A stretch of DNA of 64,000 bases from JBBROS01 sp965260995 (GTDB lineage: Bacteria > Pseudomonadota > Alphaproteobacteria > Acetobacterales > Acetobacteraceae), in NCBI GenBank assembly GCA_965260995.1, contig CBDHCD010000002.1:868001-932000 (forward strand). The letters are read 5' to 3'. Numbering within the stretch: the stretch's first letter is position 1; each line of letters opens with the position of its first letter. The notes below the pieces were generated by a model. It was given only the letters and a program-made list of their open reading frames with translations, was not told the DNA's origin and did not search any database. Position numbers and translations under genes: made by a program. Shown here one piece after another: positions 33,400 to 42,033 of the stretch.

Positions 33400-34287
33400 A
33401 TGACCACGCTCCTGCTCCCGGGAGTTTCGCCGCCGATGCCCGCCGCCCTTCCCGCCGCGCCGCCCCTCGACACGGCCGCCCCCGGCCGCGACCTGTCGTC
33501 GCTGCGCGGGGAGCTGGACCGGATCGACGACGCGATGCACGACCTGGTGATGCGCCGCGCGGACGTGGTGCAGCAGATCGCCGCGCTCGGCGTCAAGGGC
33601 CGCGTGCCGCTGCGCCCGGGCCGGGAAGCCGCCATCCTGCGCCGGTTGCTCGCGCGGCACGCCGGGCCGTTCCCGGTGGTCGGCATCGTCCGCCTGTGGC
33701 GGGAGCTGATCTGCGGCATGACCGCCTTGCAGCAGCCGCTGCGGATCGCCGTGCCGGACGATCCGTGCCTGCTCGCCGCCGTACGGGAGCATTTCGGGGC
33801 GCTGGTGCCGCTCGCCCCGCGCGCCGGCCCGGCCGGGGCGATGGAGGAGGTGCGCGCCGGCCGCGCCGCCGCCGCCGTGCTGCCGTTGCCGCGCGACGAC
33901 GACGCGGACGCCTGGTGGGCGGCGCTGCTGGACCGGCAGGAGCCGCGGCTCCACGTCGTTGCCCGCCTGCCGTTCTGGGCCGAGCGGCCGGAAGGCGCGC
34001 CGCGGCCGCAAGCCTTCGTCGTCACCTCCGTCAAGCCCGACCCGAGCGGGCTCGACCGCTCGCTGCTGGGGCTGGAGCGCCAGGACGGGCGACCGCGCCT
34101 GCTCGACGCCCTCGCCGCCGCCGGGTTCGAGGCCGGGCGCGTCGTGCTGGGCCGCGACGGGCGGGCGCTCGCGGACGTGGACGGGTTCGTGACGGAGGAC
34201 GACCCGCGCTTGCCGGCGCTGGCGTCCGGGCCGCGGCCGGCCCTGGTGCTCGGCGCATACGCCGTTCCGGTCGAGGCCCGGCCGTGA
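33400..34287 (+). CDS. Chorismate mutase (AroQ type) with an additional C-terminal region
   Basis: This 295-residue protein has an AroQ helical chorismate mutase domain at about residues 27-110: LSSLRGELDRIDDAMHDLVM, RRADVVQQIAALG, RPGREAAILRRLL and GIVRLWRELICGM. It converts chorismate to prephenate. Residues about 112-295 (PLRIAVPDDPCLLAAVREHF and on) resemble a degenerate prephenate-dehydratase or amino-acid-sensing domain; the T-R-F motif of active dehydratase is absent. It is followed, by GTGA overlap, by hisC and then prephenate dehydrogenase, a set for tyrosine/phenylalanine synthesis. An alternative start is ATG 33436. Confidence 0.85.
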   Translation: MTTLLLPGVSPPMPAALPAAPPLDTAAPGRDLSSLRGELDRIDDAMHDLVMRRADVVQQIAALGVKGRVPLRPGREAAILRRLLARHAGPFPVVGIVRLWRELICGMTALQQPLRIAVPDDPCLLAAVREHFGALVPLAPRAGPAGAMEEVRAGRAAAAVLPLPRDDDADAWWAALLDRQEPRLHVVARLPFWAERPEGAPRPQAFVVTSVKPDPSGLDRSLLGLERQDGRPRLLDALAAAGFEAGRVVLGRDGRALADVDGFVTEDDPRLPALASGPRPALVLGAYAVPVEARP

Positions 34288-35375
34288 GTCCCCGCCCCCG
34301 TCCCGAGGTGCTGCGGATCGACCCCTACGTCGGCGGCGAAAGCAAGGCGGCGGGGCGGAACCGGGCGATCAAGCTCAGCGCCAACGAGGGCGCGTTCGGC
34401 GTGCCGCCCGGCGCGCGGGCCGCCGCCGAGGCGTTGGCGGGCGAGCAGTTCCGCTACCCGGACGGCGGCGCGCAGGCCTTGCGCGAGGCCATCGGCCGCC
34501 GCTTCGGCCTCGACCCGGCCCGCATCGTCTGCGGCTCGGGTTCCGACGACCTGATCTACCAGCTCTGCCTCGCCTACGGCGGCCCCGGCACGGAGCTGGT
34601 GATGAGCCGCCACGGCTTCAGCATCTACCAGGTGGCCGGGCAGTACGCCGGCTGCCGCGTCGTGCAGGCGCCGGAACGGGCGTTGACCGCCGACGTCGAC
34701 GCCATGCTGGCCGCCGTCTCGCCCGCGACCCGGCTCGTGTTCCTCGCCAACCCCAACAACCCGACCGGCAGCATGCTGCCCGCGCCCGAGGTCGGGCGGC
34801 TGCGCGCCGGGCTGCCGCCCGACGTGCTGCTGGTGCTGGACGCCGCCTACGCCGAGTACGTCGACCGGCCCGATTACGAGCCGGGCATCCGCCTGGTCGA
34901 CGCGGGCGACGACACGGTGATGACGCGCACCTTCAGCAAGGTCTTCGGCCTGGGCGGCGCGCGGGTCGGCTGGTGCTACGCGCCGGCGGCGGTGGTGGAC
35001 GTGCTGAACCGGGTGCGGGGGCCGTTCAACGTCAGCCTGGCCGGGCAGGCGGCGGCGGTCGCGGCCTTGGCGGAGCCGGGCTGGGTGGAACGCAGCCGGG
35101 CGCACAACACCGAGTGGCGGGCCTGGCTGACCCACGCCCTGGAGGCGCTGGGCGTCAAGGTGTGGCCGAGCGAAGGCAACTTCGTCCTGGCCGATTTCGC
35201 CGCCCCGGCCGCGGCCGACGACGCCGATGCGGCGCTCAAGGCGCGCGGGGTCATCGTGCGCCGGATGGGCGGCTACGGCCTGCCGCACTGCCTGCGGATC
35301 ACGATCGGCACCGAGGACGAGTGCCGGCTGGTGGCCGAGGCCCTCGCCGCGCACCTGGCGCCCGTCCATGCCTGA
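34284..35375 (+). CDS. hisC: Histidinol-phosphate / aromatic aminotransferase HisC
   Basis: This 363-residue class I/II PLP aminotransferase shows KLSANEGAFGVPPGA near residue 24, FRYPDGGAQALREAIGRRFG near 52, GSGSDDLIYQLCLAYGGPG near 75, FLANPNNPTGSMLP near 152, LDAAYAEYVDRPDYEPG near 185, the PLP-Lys loop TFSKVFGLGGARVGW near 215 and the C-terminal CLRITIGTEDE Arg. In this context it probably acts on arogenate/prephenate or aromatic oxoacids as well as imidazole acetol phosphate. GTG 34284 overlaps the chorismate mutase stop; its stop overlaps the dehydrogenase start by 8 bases. Confidence 0.92.
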   Translation: MSPRPRPEVLRIDPYVGGESKAAGRNRAIKLSANEGAFGVPPGARAAAEALAGEQFRYPDGGAQALREAIGRRFGLDPARIVCGSGSDDLIYQLCLAYGGPGTELVMSRHGFSIYQVAGQYAGCRVVQAPERALTADVDAMLAAVSPATRLVFLANPNNPTGSMLPAPEVGRLRAGLPPDVLLVLDAAYAEYVDRPDYEPGIRLVDAGDDTVMTRTFSKVFGLGGARVGWCYAPAAVVDVLNRVRGPFNVSLAGQAAAVAALAEPGWVERSRAHNTEWRAWLTHALEALGVKVWPSEGNFVLADFAAPAAADDADAALKARGVIVRRMGGYGLPHCLRITIGTEDECRLVAEALAAHLAPVHA

Positions 35376-36282
35376 GCCGGTGCCTGAGCCGGTGTTCCGC
35401 CGCCTGGCGCTGATCGGCTCCGGCCTGATCGGCAGTTCGGTCGCCCGCATCGCGATGGAACGGCGAGAGCTGGCCGCCACCCTCGTCGTCAACGCCCGCA
35501 GCCAGCGCACGCTCGACCGGGTGCGCGAACTCGGCATCGCCGACCGCGTCGAGGCCGACCCGGCCCGCGCCGTGCAAGGCGCGGACTGCGTCATGCTGTG
35601 CGCCCCGGTCGGGGCCTACGCCGGCATCGCCGAGGCGATCGGGCCGCACCTCGCGCCCGGCTGCATCGTCACCGACGTGGGCAGCACCAAGATGTCGGTG
35701 ATCCGCGACGTGGGTCCGTTGATCCCGCCCGGCGTCCACTTCGTCCCGGCGCATCCCTTGGCGGGCACGGAGTACTCGGGGCCGGACGCCGGGTTCACGA
35801 CGCTGTTCGACAAGCGGTGGACGCTGATCACCCCGCTCGCCAACACCGACCCGGCCGTGGTCGAGCGCGTTGCCGAGCTATGGCGGCGCTGCGGCAGCCT
35901 GATCGAGGTCATGGACCCCGACCACCACGACCGCGTGCTCGCCATCGTCAGCCACCTGCCGCACCTGATCGCCTTCACCATCTGCGGCACCGCCGACGAC
36001 CTCGGCCGCGAGAACGCCGCCGACGCCAGCCGCTCCGAGGTGCTGAAGTTCGCCGCTACCGGCTTCCGCGACTTCACCCGCATCGCTGCCAGCGACCCGG
36101 TGATGTGGCGCGACATCTTCCTCAACAACCGCGACGCGCTGCTGGAGATGCTGGCCCGCTTCACCGAGGACGCGCAGGCGATGGCCCGCGCCGTGCGCTG
36201 GGGCGACTCCGCGTACATCGAGGACCGCATCGAGCGCGGGCGCAGCCTGCGCCGCGGCCTGATCGCGCTGAACCAAGCCTGA
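35368..36282 (+). CDS. Prephenate/arogenate dehydrogenase family protein
   Basis: This 304-residue NAD(P)-dependent dehydrogenase has the Rossmann motif LIGSGLIGSSVARIA near residue 14, VDADPARAVQGADCVMLCAP-like text near 60, VTDVGSTKMSVIRDV near 100 and HFVPAHPLAGTEYSGPDAGF near 123 with the catalytic His. It also has VMDPDHHDRVLAIVSHLPHL near 190, another family signature, and the MWRDIFLNNRDALLEML helix. It oxidatively decarboxylates prephenate (tyrA) or arogenate (tyrC) in tyrosine synthesis; the pairing with a neighbouring aminotransferase fits either. ATG 35368 lies inside the hisC 3' end. Confidence 0.92.
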   Translation: MPEPVPEPVFRRLALIGSGLIGSSVARIAMERRELAATLVVNARSQRTLDRVRELGIADRVEADPARAVQGADCVMLCAPVGAYAGIAEAIGPHLAPGCIVTDVGSTKMSVIRDVGPLIPPGVHFVPAHPLAGTEYSGPDAGFTTLFDKRWTLITPLANTDPAVVERVAELWRRCGSLIEVMDPDHHDRVLAIVSHLPHLIAFTICGTADDLGRENAADASRSEVLKFAATGFRDFTRIAASDPVMWRDIFLNNRDALLEMLARFTEDAQAMARAVRWGDSAYIEDRIERGRSLRRGLIALNQA

Positions 36283-36302
36283 GCGCGCCGCGCGGCCCGC
36301 TA

Positions 36303-36960
36303 GGCTCAGAACCCATTTCGGCCAGAAGATGGCGGTGGCTGCGATGCGGATTGCTGAGGAGGCGCGCGGGCAGCGATCATCTCGCATCGCGACCCTGCGC
36401 CAATCCTTGGTCCGCCCGAAGGCGTTCTCGATGCGGTGGCGCTGCTTGTGGGGAGTTTCGTCGTAAGCGAGCTGAACGATGCGGCCCCTGGTCGAGGGAT
36501 GCACAGCTCAATGCCGCCCCCGCTCAGCCCGGCCCGGAACCGATCACTGTCGCAGCCCCGACCGGCCAGCAGTTCGCGGGCAGACGGGTGCCCTTGTGGT
36601 CGGATCTGTCCTTCGGTTAGCCGCAGGACAACGGGAGGCCCCGCCCGTCGCAGACCGCATGCAGCTTGGAGTTCAGGCCACCCCTGGTGCATCCGATGCA
36701 GCGTGGAGCAGCCCCTCTCTGAGCAGGCTGGCCGTGGTGCGGCGCGCCTTGAGGTGCGTGGTGTTGAGCAGGAGCCGGTCGGGCGCGCTGGGCAACCAGG
36801 GCGGCGGAGATGCGGTCAAACACCCCGCGTGGTCCAGCGGATGAACCGGCTGCAGAGGATCTTGTGCGGCCCGTCGCCGGGCGGCGGATCCTTCCACATC
36901 AGCTCGGTGCGGATGACATGGGCGATGCCGCTCGGTAAGCAGGGCAGCGAATGGAAGCAG
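36303..36960 (-). pseudogene. IS5-family (IS1031-like) transposase relic
   Basis: The minus strand carries pieces of one transposase in changing frames: GDGPHKILCSRFIRWTTRGV (about 36830-36890), DRISAALVAQ and RPDRLLLNTTHLKARRTTAS (about 36720-36800), GGLNSKLHAVCDGRGLPLSC (about 36610-36680), EGQIRPQGHPSARELLAGRG and CDSDRFRAGLSGGGIELCIP. The end, QRHRIENAFGRTKDWRRVAM and RIAATAIFWPKWVL, stops at 36306. At least three frameshifts and missing blocks show it is dead. It lies directly after the tyrosine operon. Confidence 0.8.
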
Positions 36961-37185
36961 AACGACTTCACGAGTCTGAAAGGTCGCCGATGTCCTAAAT
37001 GTCGGGCGCATGGACGAAGGCGTGCATCAGCAAGCCCTGAATATTGAGGAGGGCAGACCGCTTTTCGCCGTTCGAGCGATTGCCCCGATGACGTGATGAG
37101 CAGCTTGCCCATATGTCGCCACTCAAGGTATTTGGTCCACGGCGGTTGCGCAGAACCGCCCGACATCGATTCGGGAGTGGCAGGG

Positions 37186-38232
37186 ATGGACAGTCTGGAA
37201 CTCAACAAGGCATTTGCCGCGGTCCTGCTCGCGGGCATGGCCTTCGTGGGTGCCGGGCTGGTCGGTCAGGTGTTGGTGCGTCCCAAACACCTGGAAGAGA
37301 CGGCAATCAAAATTGATTTGCCCGAGAGTGCTGGCAACGCGGCCGCGCCTGAGGCGCCGGACCCGCCGATCGCTGCTTTGCTGGTGTCAGCCGATGTTGG
37401 CCGAGGCGAATCCGCTGTGAAATCACAGGGGTGCGTCGCCTGCCATTCCTTCAACCAAGGCGGCAAGGCAGGAGTGGGCCCCAACCTGTATAATACGCTT
37501 GGATCGCCGCACGGCCACATGGAAGGTTATTCCTACTCGGCAGCGTTGAAGTCCAAAGAGGGGCCTTGGACTTTCGACGAGATGGATGCTTGGCTGAAAA
37601 AGCCAAGCGCGTACGCGCCTGGCACGAAGATGAGCTACGCCGGGTTGTCAGACGCGAAAAAGCGGGCTGACATCATCGCCTACATACACAGTCTTTCGAC
37701 CAGCCCGATCCCGTTGCCACCGGCTCCGGCTGAGCAAGCGAGTGCGGCGCCAGCCTCTGCTCCCACTCAGGTCGCCCGAAATGAGATCGCCGCCAAGTCG
37801 CCCGAACCGCAGGTCGCCGCATTGCTGGCTTCAGCCGATGTCGGACAAGGTGAGGCGATCACCAAGTCGCAGGGCTGCGTCGCGTGTCACACGTTCAAGG
37901 AAGGCGGCAAAGCAGGGGTTGGCCCCAATCTATACAATACGGTGGGCTCGCCGCACGGACATATGGAAGGTTATTCCTATTCAGCCGCGCTGAAAGCCAA
38001 GGAAGGCCCTTGGACGTTTGATGAGTTGGATGCTTGGCTGAAGAAACCCAGTGCTTACGCCCCGGGAACCAAGATGGGGTATGCCGGGCTGGCCGACCCG
38101 AAAAAGCGGGCCGATGTGATCGCGTATCTGCGAAGCTTATCCCCCGATCCAGTTCCGTTGCCACCGGCCTCGGCAACGGGAACTGACGCCGCTCCAGTGC
38201 CGACATCGGGCTCGGCAGCCAAGAAAAGCTGA
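37186..38232 (+). CDS. Membrane-anchored di-haem cytochrome c with two near-identical CycM-like domains
   Basis: This 348-residue protein begins MDSLELNKAF followed by one uncleaved hydrophobic anchor (residues 9-30), as in CycM/cytochrome c552. Two class I cytochrome c domains follow: haem sites CVACH at residues 83-87 and 231-235, and distal Met ligands in GTKMSYAG (149) and GTKMGYAG (297), a repeat offset of 148 residues. By hand alignment about 98 of 118 positions are identical between domains, so this is a recent internal duplication. Pro/Ala-rich linkers follow each domain. It should shuttle electrons between the bc1 complex and a terminal oxidase in the periplasm. It is the only sound gene between IS relics and the CocE remnant. 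Confidence 0.9.
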   Translation: MDSLELNKAFAAVLLAGMAFVGAGLVGQVLVRPKHLEETAIKIDLPESAGNAAAPEAPDPPIAALLVSADVGRGESAVKSQGCVACHSFNQGGKAGVGPNLYNTLGSPHGHMEGYSYSAALKSKEGPWTFDEMDAWLKKPSAYAPGTKMSYAGLSDAKKRADIIAYIHSLSTSPIPLPPAPAEQASAAPASAPTQVARNEIAAKSPEPQVAALLASADVGQGEAITKSQGCVACHTFKEGGKAGVGPNLYNTVGSPHGHMEGYSYSAALKAKEGPWTFDELDAWLKKPSAYAPGTKMGYAGLADPKKRADVIAYLRSLSPDPVPLPPASATGTDAAPVPTSGSAAKKS

Positions 38233-38253
38233 CAGCAGCGGCTTTGCTCCATA

Positions 38254-38957
38254 GAGGTGCGTGACGCCACGGACTGGCCGCTGCCGGACGCGACGCCTTC
38301 CGAGTTCTTCCTGGGCGGTGAGAAGAGCGAGGTCGTGACGTCGCTCAACGACGGTTCGCTCACGGCCACCCCGCCACCGGCGGATGGCGGCGAGACGCGC
38401 GGGAGCTACCCGGACCTGCGTTGAATGGCCGAGGTGACGACCTTCGACCAGGCCGGCGTGCCCGACCATGTCGCCCACGTCGTCACCTACACCACTCCAC
38501 TGTTCGAGCATGAACGGGAGTTCACCGGGCGAGGCGTGCTGGAACTGTTCGCGTCGTCTGACCGGACCGACATGGACCTGATGGTCAAGCTGTCCCTGTC
38601 GTCGGAAGGCGAGGGCAAGTCACCGTTCATCAAGGTCAGCCAGGACTGGCTCCGCGCTTCGCACCGCGCCGAGGACCCGGCGCTCACGACCGACATGCGC
38701 CCCTTCCTGCGGCATCACCGGGAAGAGCCGATCGAGCCGGGCCGGGCCTGTCCGCTACGGGTCGAGTTGCTGCCGATGTCTGTCCTGGTCCGCCGTGGCG
38801 AGCCGCTGCGGATCGAGATCAGCAACTGGGAATGACCACTGCAAAGGCGGTCATAACGCATTGGCATGGGCAGAGGGTGGGCGCCGACACCTACCACCAC
38901 AGCGCCGCCCACCCCTCTCGCCTGCGCTTGCACGAGCGGCCGCGGCAGGGACAGTAG
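38254..38957 (+). pseudogene. CocE/NonD (X-Pro dipeptidyl-peptidase S15 type) hydrolase, C-terminal remnant
   Basis: Only the C-terminal jelly-roll domain remains. The frame reads DWPLPDATPSEFFLGGEK, then an in-frame TGA at 38422-38424, then VPDHVAHVVTYTTPLFEHER, FTGRGVLELFASSDRTDMDL, FLRHHREEPIEPGRACPLRV and VRRGEPLRIEISNWE. A frameshift near 38840 moves the true end THWHGQRVGADTYHHSAAHP into another frame, ending at TAG 38955. The hydrolase catalytic domain is missing entirely. A 136-residue piece (38425-38835) could still be translated but would lack the active site. Confidence 0.75.
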
Positions 38958-38959
38958 CG

Positions 38960-39477
38960 ATGCAAACCGATCGCGTGGTGGTGATCACCGGGGCGGCAGG
39001 CGGCATGGGGATGTTGCTGGTCGCACGCTTCTTTGCCGATGGCGACACGGTGATCGCCGCCGATATCGCGGCCGAGGGGCTCGCCGCCGTGGCTTCGGCC
39101 GCCGGATCGGGTGCCGGCTGCACACCCGATCCGCCGACGTTGCGAACGAGTCGGCCTCAGTATTTGAGGGCGTGCCGGGCCAGGCGCATTACGTGGCGGC
39201 CAAGGCGGGGATCATCGGGCTGTCCCGCAGCTTGGCGCACGAGGTCGGTGGCGACAGGATCACGGTCAACGTCGTGACGCCGGGCTTGGCCGAGACGCCG
39301 CCGGTGCGGCACCATTTTCCGTTGAAGATGCGCGAGAAGGCGGTCGGCACCCGCGCCATCCCACGGCGGGAGCAGGCCGGGAACATCGTCGGCGCGACGT
39401 TCTTCCTGGCCTCGTCAGGCGCCGATCTCATCACCGGTCAGATCACCAACGTGGATGGCGGCAACCACACGCATTGA
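38960..39477 (+). pseudogene. Short-chain dehydrogenase (SDR), internally deleted and frameshifted
   Basis: The start at ATG 38960 gives the normal cofactor-binding N terminus VVVITGAAGGMGMLLVARFF and VIAADIAAEGLAAV. Near 39120 the frame shifts, and after ADVANES the sequence jumps to GQAHYVAAKAGIIGLSRSLA, the YxxxK active-site helix, so about 90 central residues are missing. The end is normal: DRITVNVVTPGLAETPPVRH and GADLITGQITNVDGGNHTH. It lies two bases after the CocE remnant and was probably in the same operon. Confidence 0.8.
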
Positions 39478-39508
39478 GCACGCCCGTCCATCAGCAAGGA
39501 GCACAGCA

Positions 39509-39631
39509 ATGACCGAACCCACCAACACCACCGCCCAACCCGCCCTGCCAATCCCCGCGGACGACCCGCGCCACTGTCTCGCGCTGGCACGGCCAGACGA
39601 GGATAGCGGCTTGCGCCATGTCGGCGTGGTG
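39509..39631 (+). pseudogene. Cupin-type protein, 5' fragment cut by an IS5 relic
   Basis: AAGGA precedes ATG 39509. The 41 residues read MTEPTNTTAQPALPIPADDP and then HCLALARPDEDSGLRHVGVV, like the start of small cupin (quercetinase-like) proteins, but stop matching at the junction near 39630, where the tail end of the minus-strand transposase relic begins. The cupin barrel with its metal ligands is absent. The assignment rests on a short stretch and is tentative. Confidence 0.5.
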
Positions 39632-40290
39632 TCGCTCGGCACGGCGCTGGAGCGCGGTGGGACGATGACGAACGCTTCGGGACGATGCGACACGACATCA
39701 CCGTAGACGCCGTCGTGATCGTAGGCATCGTCGGCGTTGAACGACGCGGCCGGGCCATCCACCTGGTCGAGCAAGGCCCCGACTTGCGAGGCATCGTCGT
39801 TGGACGGCAGCACCGCCGCCGCAATCTGTCCGGTGTCGGCGTCAACCGCGATGCGCAACTTGCGCCGCGAGCGCCGCGCCTTCGTGCCGTGCTTCTCAAG
39901 CAGCCATTCGCCCGAGCCGCAGAGATTCAGCCGCGTGCTGTCGACCAGCCGGTGCACGGGACCGTAGCCCGACCGAGGGCGAGCCACATCCAGGCTCTCG
40001 GCCCGGCGACTGAGGGTTGCAGGTCCGGCACGGCGAGGTCGAGGCCGAGCAGGGCAATAATCGAGCCGATCAGCCCTTCAGTTCGCCGCAGAACCAGGCG
40101 GAACACCGACCTCAGCGTCAACATCGTTGCGATTGCCGAGGGCCGAATAGCGCGGCTGCCCGCCTCGCGTGGTTCGGGGTTCGGCTTTCCAGGCCGCGAT
40201 CATGTCGTGAACGACGTTGTCCAACGCCGCATGCATCTGCGCCGTCCTGCGGTCCGAGATCGACGCGGAACACGACCCTCGACTTTGCCC
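39629..40290 (-). pseudogene. IS5-family (IS5 group) transposase relic
   Basis: The minus strand reads, in several frames, MIAAWKAEPRTTRGGQPRYS (about 40150-40210), VFRLVLRRTEGLIGSIIALL and GLDLAVPD (about 40020-40110), SRRAESLDVARPRSGYGPVH, LVDSTRLNLCGSGEWLLEKH and GTKARRSRRKLRIAVDADTG. It ends with AYDHDGVYGDVVSHRPEAFV and IVPPRSSAVPSDT. The order and motifs are those of IS5-group DDE transposases; the C-terminal Glu region is missing and frames change at least twice. Its 3' end truncates the cupin gene. Confidence 0.8.
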
Positions 40291-40309
40291 ATATCACGGA
40301 CCTGAGAGG

Positions 40310-40591
40310 TCAAGCTCTGATCCAGAATGCCGGTTCTGAGGCGATGAACGCGAGTGCGTCGTCGAGGTCGAACACGGCGCCGAATGGGCCGGCCGGTCCC
40401 CAAGCATCGCGTCGCCACCACAGCACCTCCAGACGATCCGAAGATGACGCCAGCGGCCGAAGCCGCGCCACGGGCACACCGGTCCGTTTGGAAGTCAGGC
40501 TGTAGCCGCCCCGCACCTGACGGGCATCAACGCCGCCGCGCGGCCAGGGATAGGCGGCAACCCGCTCGATCACAGGATCGCTTGCCGCCAT
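40310..40591 (-). CDS. Small conserved-looking hypothetical protein
   Basis: This 93-residue protein begins MAASDPVIERVAAYPWPRGG and contains RLEVLWWRRDAWGPAGPFGA and FDLDDALAFIASEPAFWI. The Trp-rich centre and the D-x-D-D-A-L-x-F-I end resemble small plasmid- and IS-associated unknown proteins I have seen annotated only as hypothetical. It may be a remnant, as it is wedged between two transposon pieces. No membrane segment or metal site is visible. Confidence 0.45.
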   Translation of the reverse strand: MAASDPVIERVAAYPWPRGGVDARQVRGGYSLTSKRTGVPVARLRPLASSSDRLEVLWWRRDAWGPAGPFGAVFDLDDALAFIASEPAFWIRA

Positions 40592-40635
40592 CGCAATCCT
40601 CCTCTGCCGTGCCCTGTTGAGACTTGCCGCAGCAT

Positions 40636-42023
40636 CCTAGCCCAACAGGTTCGCCATGGTCCGTCCCGATCTGCATCTGCCGCCCAGCTTCGTGGCCTGG
40701 CTCGCACCCTTCCTCGCCGCCTTCTCACGGCGCAGCCGGCCGACAACGGCCGCTCTCGCCGTCGGCGCGCTGCTCGCCGTCGGGCCGCGCACCGTCACCA
40801 ACTGCCTGCGCACCCTAGGCCTGGCCGAGCATCCCAGCTTCACCGCCTTCCACCGCGTGCTCAACCGCAACGCATGGTCCGGCCTGGCGCTGGCCCGCAC
40901 CTTGCTCGGCATGGTGGTGGCCACCTTCGTCCCCGCCGGGCCGGTCATCATCGGCCTCGACCACACGCTCGAGCGCCGCCGCGGCCCGCGCATCGGCCCG
41001 GCTCAGCGCTTCTACGACGCCAGCCTGCGCGCGGACGTGCCCAAGCCGGCCAGCCGCGGCCTGCGCTGGCTCAGCGCGATGGTGCTGGTCGACGTGCCGT
41101 TCGCCGGCCGCATCTGGGGCTTGCCGGTGCTGACCGCGCTCACGCCAAGCAAGGCGTGGTCCGAACAGCATGGCCGCCGGCATCGCCCGGTCACGGAGTG
41201 GGCGCGCCTGCTGCTGACGCTGCGACGCTGGTTGCCGGGCCGGTCCGTCGTTGCCGTCATGGATGGCGAGTTCGCCGCCCTGGAGCTGCTGCACGCGCTG
41301 CGCTCCTCGGTGGTGGTGATCACCCGGATGCGAAAGGATGCGCGGCTGTTCGATCCGCCGTCCAGCCACGAGGGCAAGCCGGGCCGTCCCGCCTGCAAGG
41401 GCGCACGCCAACCGCTGCTCTCCGCGCGCATCACTGACCTGGCGACCCATTGGCAACGCGTGGTCCAGGCGAGCCGGACCTCGTGGCGCAGCGGCGGCTG
41501 GATCGAATACGCCCACGGCACCGCGCTGTGGCATCATGGCGGCAAGCCGATCGTGCCGATCCTGTGGGTTCTGGTCCGCTATCCCGACGGACGCCGCGAG
41601 CCGGAAGCCTTTCTGTGCACCGACACCCAGGCCAACCCGCGCGACGTGTTGGACTGCTTTGACCGCCGTTGGGCGGTGGAGACCACCTACGAAGAAGCCC
41701 GCGCCCACCTCGGCATGGAGACGCAGCGCCAGTGGTCGGACCCGGCGATCTTCCGCACCACGCCGCTGCTGCTCGGGCTCTACAGCGTCGTCGCGCTCTA
41801 CGTGCAGCAGAACGCCGAGCCCCTCGCCATCTCGCCGCGCCGGGCCGCTTGGTATCCCAAGCCGGCCGCGACCTTTGCCGATGCGATTGCCCGGTTGCGC
41901 CACCACCTCTGGTTCGAGCGTATCGTCACATCGGCCGCATCGACTGACATGACTGAACCAATCCCGCCCGCCATGCAGCGCATCATCGAAGCCGCCTGCT
42001 ATGCGCCGTGACTGCGGGCTAGG
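40636..42023 (+). mobile_element. Insertion sequence with an intact DDE transposase
   Basis: The octamer CCTAGCCC at 40636-40643 and its complement GGGCTAGG at 42016-42023 lie 12 bases before and 4 bases after the transposase gene in inverted orientation and may be the element tips. No clear target duplication is seen. The left side abuts the small hypothetical gene and the right side abuts the recombinase relic. Confidence 0.5.
40656..42011 (+). CDS. DDE transposase (IS4-superfamily-like), full length
   Basis: This 451-residue protein is open from ATG 40656 to the stop without lesions. It has HTH-like VGPRTVTNCLRTLGLAEHPS near residue 45, a first catalytic Asp candidate in VIIGLDHTLERRRGPRIG near residue 95, a second in VVAVMDGEFAALELLHAL near residue 205 and a Glu in RRWAVETTYEEARAHLGMET near residue 340 (the Y-x2-R-W-x-x-E-like signature). 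The exact IS family is not certain (IS4 or IS701-like). Unlike all neighbouring mobile genes it is undamaged, so this insertion is the youngest of the cluster. Confidence 0.8.
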   Translation: MVRPDLHLPPSFVAWLAPFLAAFSRRSRPTTAALAVGALLAVGPRTVTNCLRTLGLAEHPSFTAFHRVLNRNAWSGLALARTLLGMVVATFVPAGPVIIGLDHTLERRRGPRIGPAQRFYDASLRADVPKPASRGLRWLSAMVLVDVPFAGRIWGLPVLTALTPSKAWSEQHGRRHRPVTEWARLLLTLRRWLPGRSVVAVMDGEFAALELLHALRSSVVVITRMRKDARLFDPPSSHEGKPGRPACKGARQPLLSARITDLATHWQRVVQASRTSWRSGGWIEYAHGTALWHHGGKPIVPILWVLVRYPDGRREPEAFLCTDTQANPRDVLDCFDRRWAVETTYEEARAHLGMETQRQWSDPAIFRTTPLLLGLYSVVALYVQQNAEPLAISPRRAAWYPKPAATFADAIARLRHHLWFERIVTSAASTDMTEPIPPAMQRIIEAACYAP

Positions 42024-42033
42024 TCCAGACCAG

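Noticed and set aside
31878..34283. N-terminal ~800 codons of a long plus-strand frame ending as HisC
   Set aside because: Only the last 363 codons (from GTG 34284) match the aminotransferase; the rest is antisense to metW/metX and out of phase with chorismate mutase.
35878..36305. Extension of the IS1031-like frame into the tyrosine operon
   Set aside because: Transposase similarity stops at the TGA at 36306-36308; the part antisense to prephenate dehydrogenase is a shadow.
38422..38424. In-frame TGA in the CocE remnant as a selenocysteine codon
   Set aside because: The gene is truncated and frameshifted further on, and the CocE jelly-roll domain has no selenocysteine tradition; a nonsense mutation is simpler.
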